32,105 bases of DNA from Bacilli bacterium (GCA_028693955.1 JAQUUH010000010.1:1-32105), one strand, 5' to 3'; numbered from the stretch's first letter, positions 17,229-25,118 are shown. Made by a program: numbers and translations. Notes: generated by a model from the letters alone, not told the origin.

Positions 17229-17242
17229 TAACATCGATAACA
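17229..17242. promoter_or_regulatory. cre-like / LacI-family operator in the ABC-nuclease operon leader
   Basis: TAACATCGATAACA agrees with the loose cre pattern TGNNANCGNTNNCA at all fixed positions except the second. It has the central CG and partial dyad typical of LacI/CcpA operators. It lies about 30 bases before the ATPase start and well downstream of the likely promoter, a roadblock position. The assignment is tentative. Confidence 0.4.
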
Positions 17243-17337
17243 ACCAAAAAATACAAATCATATATTGTCAATTAAATGATAACACAAAATGCATTAAACT
17301 TGTTTAGCATATTAGTATTTTTGTTTATTATAACTAC

Positions 17338-17366
17338 ATTATAGTTAAAAAATGCTACTATGTCTA
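17338..17366 (-). promoter_or_regulatory. Promoter of the ABC-nuclease operon
   Basis: On the minus strand: TAGACA, 17-base spacer, TATAAT. This would give a leader of about 130 bases that includes the cre-like site. Confidence 0.55.
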
Positions 17367-17401
17367 TTTAGGTTTTTAATTTATATATACTTTTTTACAT
17401 T

Positions 17402-18133
17402 CTAGGCACTAATGACTTTAGGTTCCGCCTCTTTTTTCTTAGTTTTTTCATACTCTTCTATTGCTGCACTTTTTTCTTCAAAGGTCTCAAAGATAATAGT
17501 TTTATCAATATCAATAACCCTTGTTCCTGCAATCAAATCATGTAGTGCTGTTTTCTTTTTAGTAAAAATTGCAATTATAAAAGAAAGTATTAAAGGTATT
17601 GGCGAAAATGTTAAAACAGATATAATTGATTCTACTGCATATATTCCTATTATAAATCTCGCAAAAACTGCCCAATTGGCAACTTTTAATCCTTTTGAAT
17701 TAACAAGTCCTAATCTCATTAATTTTTTGCCTAGAGTTTGACCATTTTTAAAGACTAATGGTAAAACAAAAAAAACTAAAATTTCTGAAATAAAAAGATC
17801 AAAAGATATTTGAATTATCTGTAAAGTCGTAATGTCTTGTGCTAAAGACATAACACTTTCATCATTTTTAAAAGCATCCAGAATAGATTCATCAACATCT
17901 TCTATATAAATTAGATTATCTTCTTCATCTTTATATGCTATACCATAATCTATTTGGTAGCTTTCATATTGAGATATTTTGGCATCATACTGCCATAGAT
18001 TATTTGCTACATTTTTTGTAATTAATATGTCTATTGTTACAAAAATACACAAAACTATTATTAAATCTACAATTAAAGCGGCAACTCTACTAAACATTTT
18101 GCCATTATATACTTCATACATATAAAAAACCAC
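17402..18133 (-). CDS. RDD-family membrane protein (copy 1)
   Basis: About 240 residues. It opens at YEVYNGKMFSRVAALIVDLIIV, which carries the Arg...Asp of the RDD family (R..AalID) in the first helix. It then has a polar outer loop of about 65 residues, a second helix, FKNGQTLGKKLMRLGLVN, and two more helices. A charged tail ends the protein. RDD proteins are of uncertain function; some act in ion exchange or osmoprotection. The start is uncertain: GTG at 18133 sits too close to AAAGGTAG, while ATG at 18121 is a family-like start. It is the last gene of the copA-csoR-nrnA-cysQ run and abuts the previous gene. A clear paralogue is present at 26290-26895. Confidence 0.8.
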   Translation of the reverse strand: MVFYMYEVYNGKMFSRVAALIVDLIIVLCIFVTIDILITKNVANNLWQYDAKISQYESYQIDYGIAYKDEEDNLIYIEDVDESILDAFKNDESVMSLAQDITTLQIIQISFDLFISEILVFFVLPLVFKNGQTLGKKLMRLGLVNSKGLKVANWAVFARFIIGIYAVESIISVLTFSPIPLILSFIIAIFTKKKTALHDLIAGTRVIDIDKTIIFETFEEKSAAIEEYEKTKKKEAEPKVISA

Positions 18134-18960
18134 TACCTTTCATAAAATTCTTTTCTAGATTTATTTAAAGCTATATACCCATCATAGTTATTAACATCTT
18201 CTTTGTTATAGACATATTTTTCAGAATTTGGTTTACTAAAAACTCCTCCTGCTTCGCTAACTAATAAATCACAAGGGGCTATATCCCATTCTTTAGAACC
18301 TGGCGCAAGTTTTAATTGAACATCAATCTCTCCTTTAGCAAGTAGGCAACTTTTATATGAACTACCACACTTTTTAACCTCTTTAATTAAATTTTTATTT
18401 TGAGATATAAACTCTAAATCTTTTTTAGAAACATGTTCTCTACTAATTGCAAGGATTAAATTATCTTTTTTATTTGAGACTTTAATTTTTAAATTTTCTC
18501 CTTTGTTATTTAAAATGTAACTTCCTTTACCTTTTATTGCATAATATAACTCATTAATAACTGGAACCATTATTAAACCCAAAACGATTTCTCCATTTTT
18601 TGCTAAAGCAATATTAATTGCGAACTCATCATCATGCTTTATAAAATCTTTTGTGCCATCTAAAGGATCAATTATCCAAATATATTCTTTTTCCAAACGA
18701 CTTTTATCATCATTTGTTTCCTCACTTAAAATACCATAACTAGGAAATGCATCTTTTAATTGATCAACAATTATTTTATTTGAAATGTAGTCTGCTCTAG
18801 TAACAGGTGAATTATCGTTTTTAATCTCAATATCTAAACTTTTTGATGATTCATAAACATCCATTACAGCAGCACTTGCTTTAATAATTGCTTCTTTAGC
18901 AATGGCAAACTCTTTAGAATATAGCTTCATAGTGTTCTGCAGATTCCTTACATAAATCAT
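18133..18960 (-). CDS. cysQ: CysQ-like 3'(2'),5'-bisphosphate nucleotidase / inositol monophosphatase family
   Basis: Up to 275 residues. The magnesium-binding set of the family is complete: Glu in SEETND, then DPLDGTKDF, and the late WDIAPCDLLVSEAGG. CysQ removes the 3'-phosphate from pAp, giving AMP. Relatives act on inositol phosphates or fructose-1,6-bisphosphate, so the substrate is a likely call only. Start: the first ATG (18960) overlaps nrnA by 47 bases and has AAAGGA five bases upstream. The ATG at 18930 (MKLYSKEF) fits the family's usual N-terminus better but has a poorer site. Adjacency to nrnA, whose product can also hydrolyse pAp, supports a role in pAp or short-oligonucleotide clearance. 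Confidence 0.82.
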   Translation of the reverse strand: MIYVRNLQNTMKLYSKEFAIAKEAIIKASAAVMDVYESSKSLDIEIKNDNSPVTRADYISNKIIVDQLKDAFPSYGILSEETNDDKSRLEKEYIWIIDPLDGTKDFIKHDDEFAINIALAKNGEIVLGLIMVPVINELYYAIKGKGSYILNNKGENLKIKVSNKKDNLILAISREHVSKKDLEFISQNKNLIKEVKKCGSSYKSCLLAKGEIDVQLKLAPGSKEWDIAPCDLLVSEAGGVFSKPNSEKYVYNKEDVNNYDGYIALNKSRKEFYER

Positions 18961-19879
18961 CTAAATCCTTTAGCAATTGTTCTGCTATCTCCCAAGAAGG
19001 AACAATAGCTCCTGAAGCTAATTTATGACCTCCGCCTCCGTATTTAGTGGCAATTATATTTACTGGTAAAGCTTTTGATCTAAGTTCAACTTTAACTTTC
19101 CCATCTTCTTTTTCAGAAAAGAAAACATGGATATTTACTCCCTCAATGTTTGACAAAACATTGACTGACCCTGCTCCATAATTTTCATTAATATTAAATT
19201 GTTTTCGCAATTCACTAGTAATAAACATATAGGCTACTCCATGCTCTGTTGTTTTGTAATTCAATTGGCAATACCCTTTGAATCTTACTTCTTTTTCTGT
19301 ATTTTCATAAATAAAAGAATATAAATTATTTATATCTACACCCTTATCAATTAATTTAGCAGCATATATTAATGTTTGAGCTGTTGTATTTGAAAATAAA
19401 AATCTACCTGAATCGGTAATAATGCCACAATATAAATTCGTTGCAGCCTTTGAATTAATCTTTGCATTATTATCGAAAGCCATTTTAGTAATCATTTCAC
19501 AAGTTGCCATACTTGAAGTGTCAACCCATTCAATACCACCGAATTCTTCAACAAAAATATGATGATCTATTTTAATTATCTTTGAAGAAAATAAAAATCT
19601 TTGATCATCTATTCTCGCTTTATTTGCAACATCTAAAATTATCACAAGTGATTGCTTTATTATCTCATCACTCAAATCAGTGTCTGTATCTCCCATTATT
19701 TTTGACCAGTGTGATGATATTTCTCCAGCACAATAAACTTTTTTGGTTGGAAAATTAAAAGTAATTAATTCTTTTAATCCCATTTGTGCTCCATATGCAT
19801 CTCCATCTGGCTTTATATGTCTAAATATAACAATACTTTCTGCTTTTCTTATCTCTTGCCAAATCTTTTTTGTAATCAT
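18914..19879 (-). CDS. nrnA: NrnA-type DHH/DHHA1 phosphoesterase (oligoribonuclease / pAp phosphatase)
   Basis: About 321 residues from the chosen start. The DHH domain has HIKPDGDAYG, ILDVANKARIDD, the IDHH motif and the GIITDSGRF stretch. The DHHA1 domain ends in GGGGHKLASGA, which binds substrate. NrnA degrades 2-5 nucleotide RNAs to monomers and dephosphorylates pAp. The frame is open to 19960, but that longer start runs into csoR and adds a non-family leader. ATG at 19879 (MITKKIWQEI) follows GAGTGAT and is the family position, with 19891 as an alternative. It lies in the copA-csoR operon and overlaps the cysQ-like gene. The identification is strong. Confidence 0.9.
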   Translation of the reverse strand: MITKKIWQEIRKAESIVIFRHIKPDGDAYGAQMGLKELITFNFPTKKVYCAGEISSHWSKIMGDTDTDLSDEIIKQSLVIILDVANKARIDDQRFLFSSKIIKIDHHIFVEEFGGIEWVDTSSMATCEMITKMAFDNNAKINSKAATNLYCGIITDSGRFLFSNTTAQTLIYAAKLIDKGVDINNLYSFIYENTEKEVRFKGYCQLNYKTTEHGVAYMFITSELRKQFNINENYGAGSVNVLSNIEGVNIHVFFSEKEDGKVKVELRSKALPVNIIATKYGGGGHKLASGAIVPSWEIAEQLLKDLDDLCKESAEHYEAIF

Positions 19880-19931
19880 TTTATCACTCATTTCTGCTTT
19901 TAATTTTAATTGATAATAATCATTTTTACAA

Positions 19932-20204
19932 CTATAAAGACTTCTCTGCCATCTTCTCAATTATTTTTTCTAACTCTTTAACTTTGCTATCAACATCATT
20001 GCTATTAATTGCATCTTTTACACAATGTTCTAGATGGGATTTTAATATTTCTGTATTTACTTTACTTAAAATCGCATAAGTAGCTAGTATTTGGTTAGAA
20101 ATATCTATACAATACCTATCTTCTTCAACCATTTTCAATATTCCTTCTACTTGACCTCTTGCAGTTTTCAACAAATTGTTAACCTTATTTTTATCAGCTT
20201 TCAT
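19932..20204 (-). CDS. csoR: CsoR-type copper-sensing repressor
   Basis: 90 residues, all-helical CsoR/FrmR family (DUF156). The Cu(I) ligands fall at Cys32, His57 and Cys61, the same spacing as Cys36/His61/Cys65 of the founding CsoR. This separates it from the formaldehyde sensor FrmR and from persulfide sensors of the CstR type, which lack the histidine. RARGQ-like TARGQVEGI at 14-22 is the DNA-facing helix start. It binds DNA without copper and releases when Cu(I) binds. The ATG overlaps the copA stop (TAATG) with AAGGAGAT upstream, so it is co-translated with copA. The predicted operator lies before copA, so it represses its own operon. Confidence 0.93.
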   Translation of the reverse strand: MKADKNKVNNLLKTARGQVEGILKMVEEDRYCIDISNQILATYAILSKVNTEILKSHLEHCVKDAINSNDVDSKVKELEKIIEKMAEKSL

Positions 20205-20413
20205 TATTTTATCTCCTTAACATCATATCCAGCACCAGAAATTGCCTTGCTTATTTGTTCATCACTAACTTCCTTATTTAGATTTACAAGAGCTAGCCCT
20301 GTTTTTAAAACCACTTCCACACTAGTTATACCATCTATTTTTCTTAATGCTTCTTCAACTTTTTTTTTGCAATGTTCACACATCATTCCCTCAATATAAA
20401 CTTCTTTCTTCAT
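20204..20413 (-). CDS. Possible free CopZ copper chaperone made from an internal start inside copA
   Basis: An ATG in the copA frame at 20413 is preceded by AAAAGGAGGG with a 7-base spacer (20421-20430), one of the strongest ribosome sites in the window. Initiation there would give a 69-residue protein with GMMCEHC, the size and motif of CopZ. It would be produced alongside full-length CopA. Alternatively, two genes were recently joined by loss of a stop and the site is a relic. The sequence shows the site; use of it is inferred. Confidence 0.5.
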   Translation of the reverse strand: MKKEVYIEGMMCEHCKKKVEEALRKIDGITSVEVVLKTGLALVNLNKEVSDEQISKAISGAGYDVKEIK

Positions 20414-22648
20414 AACTTTTCCCTCCTTTTTATTAATTTTAAAACTTTTTAATCTAAGAGCATTTAAAACTACACACACCGAACTAAAACTCATTGCCAA
20501 AGCACTTATCATTGGATTAAGTTTTAATGAAAATGCTTGATAGAAAATACCTGTTGCAATTGGAATACCTATTATATTATAAATAAATGCCCAAAAAAGG
20601 CTTAGCTTTATATTGTTTATAGTTTTACGACTTAATTCTATTGCACCATAGACATCTAATAAATCATTCCTTACAAGTACTATATCGGCAGATTCTACAG
20701 CAATATCTGTACCACTTCCAATTGCAATGCCTACATCAGCCATCATCAATGATGGGGCATCATTTATTCCGTCTCCACACATTGCAACTTTCAAACCTTT
20801 GCTTTGAATATCTTTAATAACTTTGCTTTTTTGTTCTGGTGTCATTTCACTATATACTTTATTAATATTTACTTTTTCTGCTATTGATTTAGCACTTTCT
20901 TTGTTATCACCAGTTATCATAATAACTTCAATTCCTTTTTCAATAATGCCTTTTATAGCCTCTGCACTGCTACTTTTTAAAACATCACTGACTCCAATAA
21001 AACCAATAAATTTATTGTTTTTTGCTATATATAAATTAGTCATCCCTTGTTGAAATTCTTTTTCATAATCATCAATTTTAACATTATTTTCTTCTAAATA
21101 ACTCTTATTACCAACTAAATATTTATCATCATTAATAACGCCAAAAACACCACGACCTGAAATTGCTTCAAATTCTTCAATATCATAAATGTCATCAACA
21201 TTATTATCTTTTGCATATTTAATTATAGCCTCGGCTAATGGATGCTCTGATTTTTTTTCTATTGAAGAAACTATACCTAATAATTCTATTTCATTAATCA
21301 AACTAAAAACACTAACTACTCTTGGTTCTCCTTTTGTTATAGTTCCTGTTTTATCAATTGCAAGTACATCAATATTATTAAGCATTTCTAATGCTTCAGC
21401 TTTTTTAATTAAAATTCCATTTTCTGCTCCCTTGCCTGTTGCTACCATAATTGCTACAGGGGTTGCTAAGCCCAAAGCACAAGGACAAGATATTACCAAT
21501 ACTGATATTGCCATTGATAAAGAAAATTCAAAATCTTTTCCTAAAAATAACCAAATTGCCAAAGTAATAAGTGATATTGCTATTACTATAGGAACAAATA
21601 TCCCACTTATTTTGTCAGCCAATCTTGAAATTGGAGCTTTTGAATTACTAGCTTCTTCAACAAGAGAAATTATTCTAGATAAAGTAGTATCTTCACCAAT
21701 CAATTCAACCTTATAAATAAAATATCCACTTTTATTTATGGTTCCTGCAAGAACTTTGCTGCCTTTTCCTACTTCAATAGGAAGACTTTCTCCGCTTATT
21801 AAAGATTGATCAATACTAGAACTTCCTTCAACAATAATACCATCAACAGGCAAAGACATTCCTGGCTTTATAATTACTAAATCACCAACCACTATATCAC
21901 TTACCAAAACTTCTAATTCTTTCTCTTCTTTTTTTATAATTGCAGTTTTAGGAGCTAAATTTATTAGCTTAGTAATGGAATCACTTGTTTTTCCTTTAGA
22001 AACCTCTTCAAGATATTTTCCAAGTGTTACTAATGTCAATATTGTACCTGTTGCTTCAAAATATAAATCAGCATGCATTATATCAACAAAATGTCCTCCA
22101 TTATTTATGTTACTAATAATCATAAAAATCATAGAAATTATTCCATATAAAAATGCTGAAGCTGATCCTATTGCTATTAATGAATCCATATTAGGATCTA
22201 ATTTAAATAATCTTTTAAATCCCACCTTAAAATAATTAAAATTTAGTATTATTATTGGCAAAACCAACAATATTTGCAAACAAGAAAACCATATATAATT
22301 TTCTGATTTTGTTAAAAATAAAGGCATAGGTAACATTAACATGCTACCCATTGAGACATACATTAATGGAATTAAAAAAACTATTGAAAGCAAAAGTCTT
22401 CTCTTCATATTTTTAACTGAAGTGTCTTTATTTGCCTCAATATTTTCACTAACATCATAGCCTGCACTTTTTATTGCAATAAATATTTTACTTTTACTTA
22501 TTACTTTTTCATCATAATCAACAAACATTATATTGGTCATTAAATTTACATCAACACTTCTTATACCACTTAATTTTTTAACGGATCTTTCAACACTATT
22601 TTTACAAGCAGCACAAGTCATACCGATTATTCTATATTTCTCTTTCAT
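20204..22648 (-). CDS. copA: Cu(I)-exporting P1B-type ATPase with fused C-terminal CopZ-like domain
   Basis: 814 residues. The N-terminal heavy-metal domain has GMTCAAC (Cys12, Cys15). Eight membrane helices follow. The actuator loop is SGESLPIE, the membrane metal site CPC is at 388-390, the phosphorylated Asp432 is in DKTGT, and SEHPLA and GDGIND are present. The Cu(I) signatures YN (IYNIIG) and M.xSS (AMSFSSVCVVLNALRL) mark it as a copper pump, moving Cu(I) out of the cell. After the last helix a 15-20 residue linker leads to a second heavy-metal domain from residue 746 (GMMCEHC, Cys757 and Cys760). This domain looks like a complete CopZ chaperone and has its own ribosome site. The operon has a strong promoter and a CsoR operator. 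Confidence 0.95.
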   Translation of the reverse strand: MKEKYRIIGMTCAACKNSVERSVKKLSGIRSVDVNLMTNIMFVDYDEKVISKSKIFIAIKSAGYDVSENIEANKDTSVKNMKRRLLLSIVFLIPLMYVSMGSMLMLPMPLFLTKSENYIWFSCLQILLVLPIIILNFNYFKVGFKRLFKLDPNMDSLIAIGSASAFLYGIISMIFMIISNINNGGHFVDIMHADLYFEATGTILTLVTLGKYLEEVSKGKTSDSITKLINLAPKTAIIKKEEKELEVLVSDIVVGDLVIIKPGMSLPVDGIIVEGSSSIDQSLISGESLPIEVGKGSKVLAGTINKSGYFIYKVELIGEDTTLSRIISLVEEASNSKAPISRLADKISGIFVPIVIAISLITLAIWLFLGKDFEFSLSMAISVLVISCPCALGLATPVAIMVATGKGAENGILIKKAEALEMLNNIDVLAIDKTGTITKGEPRVVSVFSLINEIELLGIVSSIEKKSEHPLAEAIIKYAKDNNVDDIYDIEEFEAISGRGVFGVINDDKYLVGNKSYLEENNVKIDDYEKEFQQGMTNLYIAKNNKFIGFIGVSDVLKSSSAEAIKGIIEKGIEVIMITGDNKESAKSIAEKVNINKVYSEMTPEQKSKVIKDIQSKGLKVAMCGDGINDAPSLMMADVGIAIGSGTDIAVESADIVLVRNDLLDVYGAIELSRKTINNIKLSLFWAFIYNIIGIPIATGIFYQAFSLKLNPMISALAMSFSSVCVVLNALRLKSFKINKKEGKVMKKEVYIEGMMCEHCKKKVEEALRKIDGITSVEVVLKTGLALVNLNKEVSDEQISKAISGAGYDVKEIK

Positions 22649-22651
22649 TTT

Positions 22652-22670
22652 ACCACCCCCATAGGGTGTC
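22652..22670. promoter_or_regulatory. csoR operator: CsoR operator before copA
   Basis: The minus strand reads ACCCTATGGGGGT, one base away from the Bacillus subtilis CsoR core ACCCTACGGGGGT. It lies between the -10 box and the copA ATG and overlaps the G-rich ribosome site, so bound CsoR would block transcription start. Confidence 0.8.
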
Positions 22671-22673
22671 TAT

Positions 22674-22702
22674 ATATTACAACTACTACTCAAAAATGTC
22701 AA
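22674..22702 (-). promoter_or_regulatory. Promoter of the copA-csoR operon
   Basis: TTGACA, 17-base spacer, TAATAT: a near-consensus sigma-A promoter. The -35 box lies two bases beyond the stop of the desulfidase gene, so no terminator separates the two transcription units. Confidence 0.85.
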
Positions 22703-22704
22703 AA

Positions 22705-23964
22705 CTATTTTACAAGAACCTTCATTATTTCCTCATCTGTTTTGCTCATTCCATCTCTTCCAATATTAGAAACAATAGAAATAGTTTCATCAACATTATC
22801 TTTTAAAATTCCTTCGTCATTGGCATAACATAAATTATTCATTGCTAAATGGTGTGCCATTATGGCCGAATCAAGTGATGCTGCAATTTTAGCCGCACAT
22901 GATGCCTTTGCACCATCACATATAATACCTGGTACAGTTGCCAAGTGATTTTTTAAAGTTTTTATTACTTGTTCTTTGCTTCCACCAGCAAGATAAGTAA
23001 TCGCTGCTCCCGAACTACCACAACTTGAAACAACACCACAAAAAGCACTCAAAGATCCTATCTTATTTTTTTGCGCTATTGTAAGTAAGTTAGCAAGTAA
23101 AAGAGCCCTATACATTTTTTCAGTATCTATATTATTTTCCATGGCATAAATAATTACTGGCAACGAAGAAGATAACCCTTGATTTCCGCTACCAGAATTT
23201 ATTACAACACTCATATTACAACCACACATTCTAGCTTCACTTGCACTTGAAGTATATGCCTTAATTTTTCCAAAAACACTTTTATCATTATTTAATATTA
23301 TTTTACCAATATTTAATCCAAAATTAGGATGATCTATCGAATATTTTGCTATTTCTAAATTATGTTTATACTGAGGTTCTAAAATAGAAACAACTTTTTC
23401 TATATCAATACTTTCAATAAATTCATATATTTTATTAAAAGTCAATATTCCACTATAATTATCTAAATTATTATTATCTTTATATTTTTTATTTTCATAA
23501 ATTATATTACTATTTTTCTTTATTTTTACAACATTAAGATGATAATCTTTTATTTCTACAAAAATATTGTCTTTAGAACCCTTTAAATCTATTTCTAAAT
23601 GTAGTTTACAATTAGTTTTAAGGTTTTCTAATTTTATTTTTTTATTATTCACAAACTCTTGTGCAAGTTTTTTTTCTTTATCTGTAATTTTTGAAATGCA
23701 ATCAAACCCTAGTTTGGAATCTCCTCCAAATATTCCTAATGCACAACTAGCATAAACTCCATAAAATCCTTCACATCCTGGAACCATGGCGCATCTTGCA
23801 TTTTTTATTATATTACTGGAACAATATAGGATTGCTTCTACAGGATCTTCTTCCAAAAAACTTCTTGCAACAGAAGATAAATAGGCAATTGCCAAAGGTT
23901 CTGTGCACCCTTTGGCCTCAACAAGTTCTTTTCTAAGCAATTTAATATATAGTTCTTGTTCCAT
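22705..23964 (-). CDS. cyuA: UPF0597/CyuA-family L-cysteine desulfidase (serine dehydratase alpha-like)
   Basis: 419 residues, usual length for the YhaM/CyuA group. The opening LLRKELVEAKGCTEPLAIAY is the family signature, with the conserved Cys-Thr-Glu-Pro. Further conserved cysteines, probable iron-sulfur ligands, are in CEGFYGVYASCALG, MCGCNMS, SSCGSSGAA and the later ICDGAKASCAAK. Members break L-cysteine down to pyruvate, ammonia and sulfide under anaerobic conditions; some may act on serine. AGGAGAT precedes the ATG. It follows the SdpI-like gene by 12 bases. Pyruvate made here could feed NifJ. The family is certain; the exact substrate is likely rather than proven. Confidence 0.88.
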   Translation of the reverse strand: MEQELYIKLLRKELVEAKGCTEPLAIAYLSSVARSFLEEDPVEAILYCSSNIIKNARCAMVPGCEGFYGVYASCALGIFGGDSKLGFDCISKITDKEKKLAQEFVNNKKIKLENLKTNCKLHLEIDLKGSKDNIFVEIKDYHLNVVKIKKNSNIIYENKKYKDNNNLDNYSGILTFNKIYEFIESIDIEKVVSILEPQYKHNLEIAKYSIDHPNFGLNIGKIILNNDKSVFGKIKAYTSSASEARMCGCNMSVVINSGSGNQGLSSSLPVIIYAMENNIDTEKMYRALLLANLLTIAQKNKIGSLSAFCGVVSSCGSSGAAITYLAGGSKEQVIKTLKNHLATVPGIICDGAKASCAAKIAASLDSAIMAHHLAMNNLCYANDEGILKDNVDETISIVSNIGRDGMSKTDEEIMKVLVK

Positions 23965-23976
23965 GTTTTTAATCTC

Positions 23977-24627
23977 CTAAAGTGATTTTTTATATGCTCT
24001 TTTAGAAAATATGTAAGATAATATGACATCTAGCAAAAGAATAACTACTAACAAAATCATACAATTTATGCCACTTAAGAAAAACAAACTACCAATTAGA
24101 ATAATCAAACCACTTATTAACATAATATAACATCCATATAATTGACTTATTTGCCAAGATTTTTCATTTTTCATACTATACGATGTTCTTAACCCAAAAA
24201 TAGAATTTAATTTTGCTTTTTTCATTAATGGGGCAATTATTATCAATACTATACCTAGCATTGAACTCATAATTTTATAAATATCAAAATTGAAATTATA
24301 TGTAGTATTAGAAGTTATTAAATATGCCTTCACATTGAAAACTATTGTCATTACCAAAAAAACTATAAGCATTACAATTCCACTTATTAAAAGTATTTTT
24401 ACATTTTGTTTTTCTTTAGTAATTTTAATCATTAACAAGAAAAAACCATACATTACTAAAGAAGCTATTGGTATAATTATCATCTCATATTTACTTCCCC
24501 ATCTATCTATTTCTCCTAAAGCATTGTAATGAGCTGGAATAGAATCAGGAAGAAAAAACAAAAATACAATAGTTACTAAAAATGGTAAAATCATTGTTAT
24601 CAAAAATATTATTTTGTATTTTTTCAT
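23977..24627 (-). CDS. SdpI/DUF1648-family membrane protein
   Basis: 216 residues with about six membrane helices. After the first helix comes PDSIPAHYNALGEIDRWGSK, the clear DUF1648 signature. Later FGLRTSYSMKNEKSWQISQ matches the SdpI segment (G.Rt..t..n...W...n). SdpI is the immunity and signalling protein against the SdpC toxin in Bacillus subtilis. Most relatives sit far from toxin genes and their role is unknown. No sdpABC genes are visible here. It begins a two-gene unit with the cysteine desulfidase. A GGGGGAG ribosome site and an extended -10 promoter precede it. Confidence 0.85.
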   Translation of the reverse strand: MKKYKIIFLITMILPFLVTIVFLFFLPDSIPAHYNALGEIDRWGSKYEMIIIPIASLVMYGFFLLMIKITKEKQNVKILLISGIVMLIVFLVMTIVFNVKAYLITSNTTYNFNFDIYKIMSSMLGIVLIIIAPLMKKAKLNSIFGLRTSYSMKNEKSWQISQLYGCYIMLISGLIILIGSLFFLSGINCMILLVVILLLDVILSYIFSKRAYKKSL

Positions 24628-24647
24628 AACTCTCCCCCTTTTTAAAA

Positions 24648-24656
24648 ATTATATCA
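24648..24656 (-). promoter_or_regulatory. Extended -10 promoter of the sdpI-like/cyuA unit
   Basis: The minus strand reads TGA-TATAAT 20 bases before the SdpI-like ATG, a consensus extended -10. The -35 region is poor. Confidence 0.6.
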
Positions 24657-24813
24657 CAAGTAAAATAAACCTTTAAAGTCATTATTAATATAAAATATAT
24701 TTTATTTACACCAAAATGATTTATATGTATAAACAAAATACTTACATTATAATTTTTCTTAAACTCACAAATATTTTTTATCTTAATACAACTTCTTAAT
24801 AACATTATTGTTA

Positions 24814-24933
24814 CTACTTTTCTCTTGACATCTTTACTCTATCTTCTATATTAGGAATAGAAGAAGTAGATGCAACCAACTTTTTGGGATTAAGTTCCCG
24901 AAGCGGGGAGTCTATTTCTTTTTTTATGTACAT
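24814..24933 (-). pseudogene. Possible gene remnant or very small ORF in a non-coding stretch
   Basis: Between the SdpI-like promoter and the tRNA (24657-25092) I find no convincing gene. A 39-codon frame is the most protein-like part. It begins MYIKKEIDSPLRELNPKK and has a STSSIP segment, and it is richer in G and C than its surroundings. The same frame continues upstream for a few dozen codons but is broken by stops (one TAG 12 codons before the ATG), as in a decayed gene. The ribosome site is weak (GGCGGA, only three bases before the ATG). I recognise no family. A small structured RNA is another possibility. Confidence 0.2.
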
Positions 24934-25092
24934 TTGTCCGCCAATTTTAACAATTTTGTCTTTCTAGTCTACTTGACCTTGATTGTATTTTATTTCTTAT
25001 ACAAGTACTGAAAAAGAAACAATCAATTATATTGACAATTTATAGAATTCATACATTTTTCGTACATTTTAACAAAAACTTAAATAAGCAAA

Positions 25093-25118
25093 ATAAAAAA
25101 TCCCCTATTAATAAAGGA
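25093..25118 (-). terminator. Terminator after tRNA-Lys
   Basis: A 7-bp stem (25101-25107 with 25112-25118, two G-U pairs) with loop TTAA is followed by six U on the minus strand. It lies 25 bases after the tRNA. Confidence 0.75.

Noticed and set aside
19880-19960. Longer N-terminus for NrnA starting at 19960
   Set aside because: It would overlap csoR, has no good ribosome site and adds residues not seen at the start of the family; the ATG at 19879 fits better.
21189-21716. A 175-codon plus-strand frame inside copA
   Set aside because: It lies antisense to clear P-type ATPase motifs, so it is a shadow of that coding sequence.
23977-24627. SdpI-like protein as part of a toxin-immunity system
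   Set aside because: No SdpA, SdpB or SdpC-like gene is present nearby; the neighbours are metabolic and copper genes.
24545-24805. An 86-codon minus-strand frame upstream of the SdpI-like gene
   Set aside because: It runs through the SdpI-like promoter and ribosome site, overlaps that gene's start in another frame, has no ribosome site of its own and shows only AT-driven residues.
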